Origin: HGM04593 sp045612305
GTDB lineage: Bacteria > Bacteroidota > Bacteroidia > Bacteroidales > Bacteroidaceae
Assembly (NCBI GenBank): GCA_045612305.1
Contig: JAZKYU010000062.1
Span: forward strand, 1 to 64,000
Direction of reading: 5' to 3'
Length of the DNA stretch: 64,000 nt
The notes below the pieces were generated by a model. The model worked only from the letters and a program-made list of their open reading frames with translations. It was not told the origin of the DNA and made no database searches. Position numbers and translations under genes: made by a program. Shown in pieces: positions 1 through 8,429 of the stretch. Positions within the stretch are counted from its first letter, which is position 1. The number at the start of each line of letters is the position of its first letter.

Positions 1-49
1 GCATCCGCAGAAGTAATGTACAAAGAAAGCCGGCACCGTAAGTAACACA

Positions 50-169
50 ATTAAAGGCAGTTGCAGTTTAGGATATAAGCGAGGACATAGTGCGGTATGC
101 CGTTATTTTACTCACAACGCAATACCGCACGCTCCCGGAGCGCCTAAACTGCAACGAACAGCCTTTAAT
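50..169. repeat. Nested inverted repeat (long hairpin)
   Basis: The outer arms are ATTAAAGGC at 50-58 and GCCTTTAAT at 161-169. The next arms are a perfect 13-mer at 60-72 and its complement at 143-155. An inner arm GTGCGGTAT at 90-98 pairs with ATACCGCAC at 122-130, and GCTCC/GGAGC lies at 131-141. All are perfect matches, so 30 or more base pairs can form with small bulges. No T-run follows, so it does not look like a simple terminator. Confidence 0.75.
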
Positions 170-193
170 GACAAGCGAGGAACGAACGAGGGA

Positions 194-284
194 TGTTTCA
201 ACTTTTTGAAACAGCGTGAGCAGAGGCGCGAGCGACTGTTACGCTCCGTGTGCCGAGCGTTTGGTTCTTTGCGCGACAAAGAAC
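194..284. repeat. Cluster of three short palindromes
   Basis: TGTTTCAA (194-201) pairs with TTGAAACA (206-213) across CTTT. ACGCTC (241-246) pairs with GAGCGT (255-260). GTTCTTTG (264-271) pairs with CAAAGAAC (277-284) across CGCGA. The GTTCTTTG/CAAAGAAC palindrome resembles intergenic palindromes common in Bacteroidales genomes, as I recall them. Confidence 0.65.
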
Positions 285-588
285 ATATGAGATTTAACTT
301 CGATTGAGAGAAAACCGCCCAACAACACCGAGAAATTTAATTAAAGGCTTTTTTACCCCCAACTTTTGCTGGTGAGCGGTTTGATGGTTGGTTTAAGCGA
401 GTTGAATTAAACCAGGTATTAAACCGGGGTTTTAGGGTGTAGTTGTTTTTTGCTTTTTAAGTGAGTTTGTATAAACAAAAAGTACTGTAAATGTCGTAAA
501 AGCAGGCTTTATGTACTGTTGCACGGCCTTAGTTAAATAATTTTGTAAAAAAAAAGACTCTTTTTTGGATTTTTCCACATTAAATATG

Positions 589-596
589 TACTTTTA
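589..596 (+). promoter_or_regulatory. Possible -7 box for ald
   Basis: TACTTTTA differs from the Bacteroidetes consensus TAnnTTTG only at the last base. It lies 33 bases before the ald start. Confidence 0.4.
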
Positions 597-628
597 CTCG
601 CTAACTACAGAAATTTAATTTTACGATT

Positions 629-1735
629 ATGATTATTGGTGTTCCAAAAGAAATTAAGAACAATGAAAACCGTGTTGGAATGACCCCCTCGGGTGTTCGT
701 GAGATGGTTAAACACGGGCATATTGTATATGTGCAGGCTACAGCCGGTGTGAATAGCGGGTTTAGCGATGAGGCTTACTCTGCAGCCGGTGCAAATATAC
801 TTCCCACTATCGAAGAGGTGTATGCTGTTGCCGATATGATTGTGAAGGTGAAAGAGCCCGTGGAGAGCGAGTATAAATTGGTGCGCAAGGGGCAGTTGTT
901 GTTTACTTACTTTCACTTTGCATCGTGCGAAGAGCTTACAAAGGCTATGATTGAGAGTGGGGCAGTGTGCTGTGCTTATGAAACCGTTGAGCGCCGCGAC
1001 CGTTCTCTTCCCTTGCTTGTGCCTATGTCGGAGGTTGCAGGCCGCATGGCGGTGCAGGAGGGATGTTATTTCCTTGAGCGTCCCCGCGGTGGCAAGGGTA
1101 AACTTGTTGGTGGCGTGCCGGGTGTGAAACCTGCAAAGGTGTTTGTTATAGGTGCAGGCGTGGTTGGTACAGCTGCTGCACGTGCTGCTGCAGGCTTGGG
1201 TGCCGATGTAACAATATGCGATATATCGTTGCCGCGTCTCTCTTATCTTGCCGATGTTATGCCTCCTAATGTGAAGACTCTGATGTCTTCGGAGTATAAC
1301 ATACGCGAAGAACTCAAGACCGCCGACCTCGTTATAGGCTCAGTGCTCATCCCAGGTGCAAAAGCACCCAAGTTGGTTACTCGCGATATGCTCTCGTTGA
1401 TGGAGCCCGGCAGCGTGCTTGTCGACGTTGCGATAGACCAAGGTGGTTGTTTCGAGACATCGCACACAACAACCCACGAGGAGCCCACTTATTACGTAGA
1501 TGGTGTTTTGCACTATTGCGTTGCAAATATCCCCGGTGCTGTGCCCTATACATCGACTCTTGCGCTTACAAACGCTACTCTGCCCTATGCGTTGCAGCTT
1601 GCCGACAAGGGCTGGCGCAAGGCTTGTGCCGACAACGAGGAGTTGCGCAAAGGCTTGAACGTTGCCGAGGGTAAAGTTGTGTACAAAAAAGTTGCCGAGG
1701 CTTGGAGCCTCCCCTACGAAGATTTGCAACTTTAA
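629..1735 (+). CDS. ald: Alanine dehydrogenase
   Basis: This NAD-dependent enzyme interconverts L-alanine and pyruvate plus ammonia in the cytoplasm. The 368-residue length is normal for the family. The N-terminus starts MIIGVPKEIK with the family's Arg15, the substrate-binding Lys lies in VKVKEP (Lys75), and the catalytic His is His96 in the FHFA motif. The Rossmann glycine motif GAGVVG lies near residue 175, and the conserved Asp in VDVAIDQGG follows near 270. The ATG at 629 gives the standard N-terminus. A terminator hairpin follows directly, so the gene is probably monocistronic. NAD(P) transhydrogenase subunit alpha is a relative, but length and motifs favour alanine dehydrogenase. Confidence 0.95.
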   Translation: MIIGVPKEIKNNENRVGMTPSGVREMVKHGHIVYVQATAGVNSGFSDEAYSAAGANILPTIEEVYAVADMIVKVKEPVESEYKLVRKGQLLFTYFHFASCEELTKAMIESGAVCCAYETVERRDRSLPLLVPMSEVAGRMAVQEGCYFLERPRGGKGKLVGGVPGVKPAKVFVIGAGVVGTAAARAAAGLGADVTICDISLPRLSYLADVMPPNVKTLMSSEYNIREELKTADLVIGSVLIPGAKAPKLVTRDMLSLMEPGSVLVDVAIDQGGCFETSHTTTHEEPTYYVDGVLHYCVANIPGAVPYTSTLALTNATLPYALQLADKGWRKACADNEELRKGLNVAEGKVVYKKVAEAWSLPYEDLQL

Positions 1736-1756
1736 GTTACAATACAGAACAAAGAG

Positions 1757-1793
1757 CAGCCCCAGAGTTTTAGCTTTGGGGCTGTTTTTTTTT
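1757..1793 (+). terminator. Terminator after ald
   Basis: CAGCCCCA (1757-1764) pairs with TGGGGCTG (1777-1784) and is followed by a run of nine T. Confidence 0.85.
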
Positions 1794-1973
1794 GTTTATC
1801 AACCCTTGAAAAGCTGTGTTTTTTGTATACTGGTTTTGCTGTTTTCTCTCTTTACTTAAAACATTTATTTAATTTATTTAAAATTAAATAGTTCTTTGGT
1901 TGATATATATGTATTTATTTTGTTTCTTTGCAGATGAGGAAAACTATGACTAAAACAAATTAAATATACAGTT

Positions 1974-4900
1974 ATGAAAAAGTTGTATCTCTCTGTTATT
2001 CTTTTGGTGCTTGCAGTTGTGTCTGCACAGGCTGGCGCGTCGGCTCTCGTAGCCGGGGAACAACCGTTTAATGTGCCTGCAACAGAAACTACAAGCGGAG
2101 ATTTTCAGTTAGGATCGGCTGTGACAAGTACTGCTGCTTTGTCGCAGGAAGGGCGTTATTTTGTGTTGCGTGGTAACGCGGCAACAGAGTTTACATCTTC
2201 TACCGGTAGTGTAACCCAGGGCACTGGTCCAGTTTATATGCTTGGTGCTTTGCAGGGCACAGAGAGCGCTACCGTGGACAATGTGGTTAAGTTCATCCCT
2301 TGCGGCGATGGCAAGTACCTGCTCTTCTGGCCTTCGCTCAATCTTTATTTGAAGAACAGCGGCTCGGTTTACAACGGTGTTAACGGCTGGCAGTACACTA
2401 CCGAAGATGTGAACGAGGCTGCTATGGTGGAGTTCTCTTCTCTCTCTTCGGGCGATTTTGAGATGTACTACTACTCAAACTACAAGAACAACAAGATAAA
2501 CGACTATTTTGGAAAGTTGTATCTTGGTGCTGAGATGCGCGTGAACGCTCTATCGAAGATTAAGACCTTCTCTCCCGACAAGAAAGATGCTCTCGAGGCG
2601 GGCGACTACACACAGGGTTACTCTCTCCCCATAGCTTTTAACTGGTCGCTATATGCGGCAACGCTCAGCTCCTCGGTTGCTGCAAGCTACGACGAGGCTG
2701 CTTTGCAGTCTATGGTGCTGTTGCTCAAAAGCACAATCTCGCAAGCAAACTTGAAGATTTTGATTAGTGGCGACTTTAACGGCAATGGTGTAAGCGAGAA
2801 AGAGGCTTTGGACAACGCTATCGCAGCCTCACAAACCTTGCTCGATACAACTACCTCTCTCAACAACGTGGTGGCACAATACCAAGCACTTGTAGGTGCG
2901 CTCAAGGCTTATCTGGCCGTTAATCTCAAGACTTATAAATCGACTATCGAGGAGTTGTTGACTACCTCGAACTTTGGCACAGTGCCCACAGCTAACACAT
3001 ACCCCGAGTCTTCTCGCACACTTCTCAATAATCTTCTCGACAAGATTGCAGAGATAAACTCAAACATAAACATATATACCCCCTCGGCTATAGAGGTTGA
3101 GTGTGGAAAGTTAGAAACCGAGATAGCAAATTTCTACTCAACAAAGGTACAGGTTTCTTCTCTCCCTATCAGCTACAACGGAGCCGACGGCCTCCCCGGT
3201 GTAGAAGAATCTTATGGCGGCTACGTTTGGTCTTCGCCTGTGATATACTTCAACGCGCCTGTAACCACACTGCGCGTTCTCTTCAGAGCTACAATAAACG
3301 AAGAACTCTACAACGGTTATCCTATGGTAAACCTTGGTGAGTTCGAGATATACGACGTTTATGGCAACAAGGTACAGCTTTCATCGGGTTACTTCTCTAC
3401 AAACTCGCAAGAGTATACGGAGGGAAGTATAGTAAATATATGCGACGGAGATTATTCAACATATTGGCACTCTGCTTGGAGTTATTACTCAAGCGTGACA
3501 TCTTCGGGTTATGTCTACCTCGATATAACCTTGCCCACATCTATGCAGGCCTTCTCGTTCAAGATGTATGGTCGCGACAATTATTCGTCGTCTAAATTCC
3601 CCACAGATATTCTTGTAACCACGCCTATGAACATTTTGGCCGTGGATAACTTGCAACCCTTTGTGGACCAGGCGCGCACCTACCAGCTAAAATATGGCTC
3701 TTTCGACGGTAAATACACCGGCGACGCTATAACCACATTCGAGGAGACCCTTGCACAAGCCGAAGCTGTTGTTGCAAGCCCCTCGCCCACGATGGACGAT
3801 ATATATTACTGGTCTAGCGCGTTGAGCACAGCGTTGAGAAACTATGTAGCTTGCAAGCTCGACATCTACAAGGCGCAAGTAAACACCCTGCTCTCTACCG
3901 AGGAGTTTTGTTCGTATCCCAAGATTGGGGCTTACTCCGAGTCGCAGCGTCTCTTCCTCAATGGTGTAATAACCAACATCGATGAGGTTAAGGCCAACCT
4001 CGACATCTACACCATAGAGAATCTCGAAGAGCTCTACGTGAGCATAGATGCCGACCTTGAAACTTTCTACTCTTCGAAGATAACCTACTTGGCGCTCCCC
4101 TTGATATACGACTCAGTTCAGGGGCTCCCCGGCGTGCAGCAGAACTATGGGGGCTATATGTGGGTATCTCCCCTGATAAAGTTGAGCGAGAATAATATGG
4201 GCGTGCGCATAGAGTTCCTCTCGAGCACCACCCCCAACGAAAAATTCAACAACTCGCCCATTATAGCTATAGCCGAGATTGAGCTATACGACGCGGCAGG
4301 TAATCTTGTGGAACTTGGCGCTAGTAATTTTGTTGTTAACTCTCAAGAGGCTTCGGAGGGTGCTTTGAAGAATATTTGCGATGGCGACAACAATACATAT
4401 TGGCAGTCGGCTCGCAACACGGCGTCCATAATACCCTCGGGCAATGTTTGTGTAGACCTTGTCTTCCCCACGCCTATGAACGAATATACAATTGTTCTTT
4501 ATGGTCGCGACGACACACAATACAGCCCCGCAAAGGTTAAGCTATCGACTATGAAAGAGGCGCTAACCCCTAAAACACCGCTAAACGGAGAGACAGCCTA
4601 TGTCTATTTGAAAAACGGTGGAGTAGAGGCGTTTGCTGTTGCCGATATACTCGATGGTTATTATATGCTGGGCGACTATATGTGTGTGCCTTTAAAGTCG
4701 GGCGACACAAAGTACTATACAGCCGGCGAGTACGACAGTATCTCGGTTGTGGCTCCTGCTCTGCCCGAGTTTACATCGTATAAGTTTAACAACAAGTTCA
4801 ACCCCAACCTACATGTCGATGCTATTGCCAGCGAGGTTACCAGCGAGATGAACTTCTCTTTGAACTCTATAGGTAAGTGGCTCACTGCAAGTTTTCAGCT

Positions 4901-7900
4901 GAGCGACGATAACGCGGTTGTCTACATCGACACCGTGCAGCAAGTGTCTAAAGAGACTCGTCAGAGCTTTGCAAGCCCCAAAACTTATGTGGTAACCTAC
5001 CCCGGATACAAAAAATACACATCGGTTAAGGTTGCCGACGAGGTGTGGGAGTATGCCGATGGTGCGGTAAAAGAGATACCTCTCACCGCCGATATGCTTG
5101 CAACCAATAAGCCTGCAAACGACGATACACAAGGGCTCTGGGCTTTGGTAGACGGCGATCCCTCGACAAAATTTCACTCAACTTGGGGCTCAAACAATAA
5201 CTCAACCCTCTATGTCGACGCATATATCACGGTTGCTTTGCCCACCGCGATAGAAAAAATGAAACTCTACTACAAGTGCCGCAACGACCAAGATGGTTAC
5301 AACCCGTTGATACTTGACGTGTTTGCAAGTAACGACGGAAGCACATGGAAATCTGTGCGTACCCTCACAATTGCCGACGGTATGCCCGTGGGTGGTGTGG
5401 GCAGCGAGTATACCTCGCCTGTGATATCTTTGGGCGGTAGTTACACCCACCTTAAATTCTTGCAAACATCGGGCGAGTATTCCAAAAACCACCTCACCCT
5501 CTCCGAGATGCGTGTATACAATGTGGAGAGCGGAGATTCTACCCTTGTCAGCAACTCGGTTTACGAAACAAAGGCTGTGCCCTTTGGTAGAGAGTACAAG
5601 GTTGGTGTAGAGTGGCTTGTGGATAACGCAACATCTGTACCCCGCATAGATATAGACATCGATGGTGGTGCCATAGTTACCAGCAAAGATTACTATTTGA
5701 ATGCAAACTTCCGCATAACGGGCTACGGGGTGTACGATAACTTCGAAGACTCTGTGCAGATAAAGGGTCGTGGTAACACCTCTTGGGGCTACTCTAAAAA
5801 ACCCTATCGCTTGAAGTTCTCGAGCAAGGTTAAGCCCTTCGGCCTCACAAAGGGAAAGAGTTGGGTGCTTCTTGCCAACGCGCAAAAAGGCTCAATGATG
5901 GCCAACGCTGCAGCGATGAAGATAGGTCAGATGGCCGGTGCAGAGTTTGTTAACCACATAGTACCCGTAGACCTCTATATGAACGGTGTGTATAAGGGTA
6001 GCTATATGTTCACCGAGAAGGTGGGTATGGCGAATAACAGTGTCGATATAGACGAAGACCTGGGCTATCTCCTCGAGCTCGACAGCTACTACGACGAGAC
6101 ATATAAGTTTAGGTCGACAAACTTCTCTTTGCCTGTAAACATAAAAGAACCCGACCTGAGCGAGTATACCACCACAGCCGCTAATGCCCGCAAGTCTCTT
6201 ATCCAGAACGACTTTAACACCCTAGATGCTGTGGCATACTATGGCGGTAACGTGGGCGAGGTTATCGACTTGGAGGCTTTTGCACGCTTTATGCTCACCA
6301 ACGACCTTGTGTGCAACCAGGAGCTTGGCCACCCCAAAAGTACATACCTCTTTAAAGAGGAGCTCGAGAAGGTGCACAGCAAAATAAAATTTGGTCCTCT
6401 GTGGGACTTTGACTGGGCGTTTGGTTACGAAGGCTCAAGTACCTACTGCGAGACAACACCCACAGCTCCTCTCCTCAAGAGCAGTATGTCGAGCGAGGCT
6501 GGTTATAAGTTCTTCCAGAGCCTTATGAACTTCGATGTAGTAAAGAAGTACTATTATAAGGCGTGGAGTGAGTTCCTCGACAAGAACTCTATGGCAGAGC
6601 TTGCCGATTATATGGACTGCTACTATAACTTTGCGAAGAAGTCTTTCGAGAACAACGCTACCGTGTGGAACGATGGTACAGGTTATGCCGCAATAAACAC
6701 CCGTATGCAGCAGTGGTTGAACACCCGCGCCGAGTATATATATGAAAACCTCGATGTGTACGATCTCGACGAGTTTAACTATCCTCTTGAGGGCGATGTA
6801 AACAAGAACAACTTCCTCACTGTTCACGACATTGCGCTCGCTACAGCCTACAACGTGGGTAACGAGCACCCTGCATTTAATTTCGCAAAGGCCGATGTTA
6901 ACGCAGACGGACGCATAACAAGCAGCGACTTTACTACCATAGAAGCTGCAGTGCTTGCAGCCGACTTTATGGACGCTACAGCATACCACAACACACCTCT
7001 TGCAAAAGCAGAGTTGAAGGTCGATGATATACCTCTTGCTTTGTACGAAGACTGCACCGTGCCTGTCAAATTGCACCGTGGCGCAAACGACAACTACAAA
7101 GCTTTGCAGATGGATATTGTGGTGCCCGACGGAATTATGTTGCTCGATGCAACCGTTGCAGCTGCAACACAAAGCCACAAAGCCGTGTTTACACAGTTTG
7201 ATATGACAACTTATCGCTTGGTAATATATTCGGCCGACGACGAGGCGTTTGACCCCGATGCTGATGTTATTGCCAACCTCTTGCTTAATTGCTATATGGA
7301 GATACCTGCCGAGAGCTGCGTAGAGATTAAGAATATTCTTGTAGTAGACGAGGCTACCGATGAGTACAGAATGAGCAGCGTTGTTGCAGGCTTTGTTCCC
7401 GCAACCCAGCAGTTGATGGGCGATGTTAACAGCGACGGTAGTGTCGATGTTGCCGACGTAACAAAGGTAATCTCTGTTATCCTTGGCAAGGTAGAGACCT
7501 TCCCTGCAGCCGATGTTAACGGCGACGGCGGTGTCGATGTTGCCGATGTAACAAAGATTATAACAGTGATACTTGGTGTGAATAAAGCTCCAGAGATGCC
7601 CCAACGCGTGGCGGCTAGAAGCTACGGCGCATCGAGCATAATATCGGCCACAGACAAGGGTGGTGCTCTCTCTATAAAAGTTGCCAACCCCTCTTATGCT
7701 TTCTCGGCTATACAGTTTGATATTGACTTGCCCGAGGGTATAAAGGTTGCCGAGAAGGGTGACGACTATGCGGTATCTCTTGGCCGTCGTGCAGGCAGCA
7801 ACACACACGCACAGCCCGTTTGCGCTATGCAGCCCGATGGTGCTCTCCGCGTAGTGATAGTTTCAAACTCTAACTCAAACTTCACCGATGTTTCGGGCGA

Positions 7901-8171
7901 GGTTGCGGCTGTAGATTTGAATATAGACGGTGTTGCCGACGGAGAGTATGAGTTTGAGATAAAGAATGTGAAGATATCTTCTCTTGGCACAAAAGAGAGC
8001 CTTGCTCCCTATGCGGGTACTATAACCGTGAAGAGCGGTATAGAGGGCTCTATAGTTGAGGCCGGCGAGGGTGGCGATGCTTCTCTCTACGACTTGAGTG
8101 GCCGCAAGGTATTTAATCCTTTGAAGAAGAGCGTCTACATAAAGGGCAACAAAAAGTATGTAGCCGAGTAG
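1974..8171 (+). CDS. Giant secreted CotH-kinase protein with discoidin, cohesin-like and dockerin-like domains
   Basis: This is a 2065-residue exported protein. A signal peptide ends near VSA|Q. Residues about 236-540 and 559-850 are an internal duplication; each copy has a helical FIVAR-like part and a discoidin (F5/8 type C-like) part with LPGVxxxYGGYxW and ICDGDxxTYW motifs. A third discoidin-like domain lies at about 1050-1180. The CotH kinase domain spans about 1190-1590, with GRGNTSW near 1265 and the acidic motif GPLWDFDW near 1475; the family is an atypical protein kinase. EF-hand-like dockerin repeats lie at about 1605-1662 and 1814-1870, each followed by a cohesin-like beta domain. 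The last 40 residues (YDLSGRKV then KKSVYIKGNKK) resemble the tail found on many Bacteroidetes surface proteins and perhaps a type IX sorting signal. Kinase substrate and location are inferred, not shown. Confidence 0.88.
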   Translation: MKKLYLSVILLVLAVVSAQAGASALVAGEQPFNVPATETTSGDFQLGSAVTSTAALSQEGRYFVLRGNAATEFTSSTGSVTQGTGPVYMLGALQGTESATVDNVVKFIPCGDGKYLLFWPSLNLYLKNSGSVYNGVNGWQYTTEDVNEAAMVEFSSLSSGDFEMYYYSNYKNNKINDYFGKLYLGAEMRVNALSKIKTFSPDKKDALEAGDYTQGYSLPIAFNWSLYAATLSSSVAASYDEAALQSMVLLLKSTISQANLKILISGDFNGNGVSEKEALDNAIAASQTLLDTTTSLNNVVAQYQALVGALKAYLAVNLKTYKSTIEELLTTSNFGTVPTANTYPESSRTLLNNLLDKIAEINSNINIYTPSAIEVECGKLETEIANFYSTKVQVSSLPISYNGADGLPGVEESYGGYVWSSPVIYFNAPVTTLRVLFRATINEELYNGYPMVNLGEFEIYDVYGNKVQLSSGYFSTNSQEYTEGSIVNICDGDYSTYWHSAWSYYSSVTSSGYVYLDITLPTSMQAFSFKMYGRDNYSSSKFPTDILVTTPMNILAVDNLQPFVDQARTYQLKYGSFDGKYTGDAITTFEETLAQAEAVVASPSPTMDDIYYWSSALSTALRNYVACKLDIYKAQVNTLLSTEEFCSYPKIGAYSESQRLFLNGVITNIDEVKANLDIYTIENLEELYVSIDADLETFYSSKITYLALPLIYDSVQGLPGVQQNYGGYMWVSPLIKLSENNMGVRIEFLSSTTPNEKFNNSPIIAIAEIELYDAAGNLVELGASNFVVNSQEASEGALKNICDGDNNTYWQSARNTASIIPSGNVCVDLVFPTPMNEYTIVLYGRDDTQYSPAKVKLSTMKEALTPKTPLNGETAYVYLKNGGVEAFAVADILDGYYMLGDYMCVPLKSGDTKYYTAGEYDSISVVAPALPEFTSYKFNNKFNPNLHVDAIASEVTSEMNFSLNSIGKWLTASFQLSDDNAVVYIDTVQQVSKETRQSFASPKTYVVTYPGYKKYTSVKVADEVWEYADGAVKEIPLTADMLATNKPANDDTQGLWALVDGDPSTKFHSTWGSNNNSTLYVDAYITVALPTAIEKMKLYYKCRNDQDGYNPLILDVFASNDGSTWKSVRTLTIADGMPVGGVGSEYTSPVISLGGSYTHLKFLQTSGEYSKNHLTLSEMRVYNVESGDSTLVSNSVYETKAVPFGREYKVGVEWLVDNATSVPRIDIDIDGGAIVTSKDYYLNANFRITGYGVYDNFEDSVQIKGRGNTSWGYSKKPYRLKFSSKVKPFGLTKGKSWVLLANAQKGSMMANAAAMKIGQMAGAEFVNHIVPVDLYMNGVYKGSYMFTEKVGMANNSVDIDEDLGYLLELDSYYDETYKFRSTNFSLPVNIKEPDLSEYTTTAANARKSLIQNDFNTLDAVAYYGGNVGEVIDLEAFARFMLTNDLVCNQELGHPKSTYLFKEELEKVHSKIKFGPLWDFDWAFGYEGSSTYCETTPTAPLLKSSMSSEAGYKFFQSLMNFDVVKKYYYKAWSEFLDKNSMAELADYMDCYYNFAKKSFENNATVWNDGTGYAAINTRMQQWLNTRAEYIYENLDVYDLDEFNYPLEGDVNKNNFLTVHDIALATAYNVGNEHPAFNFAKADVNADGRITSSDFTTIEAAVLAADFMDATAYHNTPLAKAELKVDDIPLALYEDCTVPVKLHRGANDNYKALQMDIVVPDGIMLLDATVAAATQSHKAVFTQFDMTTYRLVIYSADDEAFDPDADVIANLLLNCYMEIPAESCVEIKNILVVDEATDEYRMSSVVAGFVPATQQLMGDVNSDGSVDVADVTKVISVILGKVETFPAADVNGDGGVDVADVTKIITVILGVNKAPEMPQRVAARSYGASSIISATDKGGALSIKVANPSYAFSAIQFDIDLPEGIKVAEKGDDYAVSLGRRAGSNTHAQPVCAMQPDGALRVVIVSNSNSNFTDVSGEVAAVDLNIDGVADGEYEFEIKNVKISSLGTKESLAPYAGTITVKSGIEGSIVEAGEGGDASLYDLSGRKVFNPLKKSVYIKGNKKYVAE

Positions 8172-8191
8172 TTGCACTTGGTCTTTGGAAT

Positions 8192-8227
8192 AAAATATGG
8201 CTCCTTCGATTGAAGGAGCCATATTTT
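8192..8227 (+). terminator. Terminator after the CotH gene
   Basis: A perfect 16-base arm at 8192-8207 pairs with 8212-8227 across a GATT loop. The arms begin with A-runs and end with T-runs, so it could act in both directions. Confidence 0.85.
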
Positions 8228-8375
8228 GTTTTGTATCTCTTGACCTTTGCGCGTTCCTTATCTTGCCAAGTACAGATGCAAGAGGGCCTGCAACCATTAT
8301 AAACTTTAAGGCAAAGAGCGCTCCCTTTCTTAACACTGTACATCTACTTGTTGGTGTCTAAAAGCCTTGAGGTGC

Positions 8376-8407
8376 AAAAAAAGTTCGGCAAAAGCCGAAC
8401 TTTTTTT
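8376..8407. terminator. Terminator of the S46 peptidase gene, probably bidirectional
   Basis: GTTCGGC (8383-8389) and GCCGAAC (8394-8400) flank AAAA, with seven A before and seven T after. On the minus strand it lies just past the S46 peptidase stop codon. The bases 8228-8375 hold nothing I can support. Confidence 0.85.
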
Positions 8408-8429
8408 CTGTTTTATGTGTTATACTAAA

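Larger units (their letters stand above)
1..628. other. Non-coding region rich in inverted repeats
   Basis: I see no convincing gene here. The first 300 bases carry a nested inverted repeat (50-169) and three shorter palindromes: 194-213, 241-260 and 264-284. Further right there are weaker repeats: AAACCGC at 312-318 pairs with GCGGTTT at 376-382, and GGTTTAA at 390-396 pairs with TTAAACC at 407-413. The 9-mer ATTAAAGGC occurs at 50-58 and 340-348, and inverted at 161-169. The rest (about 430-628) is AT-rich and leads into the alanine dehydrogenase promoter. The block could be a degenerate mobile repeat, a structured RNA or the 3' region of a gene outside the window. Confidence 0.6.

Noticed and set aside
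1934..1963. Nine-codon frame MRKTMTKTN just before the CotH gene, as a leader peptide
   Set aside because: No attenuator-type hairpin follows and no amino-acid run suggests regulation; short frames of this size occur by chance.
6435..7808. A 457-codon minus-strand open frame within the CotH gene
   Set aside because: Cys/Val/His-rich shadow opposite the CotH and dockerin domains.
8113..8343. A 76-codon minus-strand frame between the CotH and S46 genes
   Set aside because: It overlaps the 3' end of the CotH gene and passes through a strong terminator; the composition is not protein-like.
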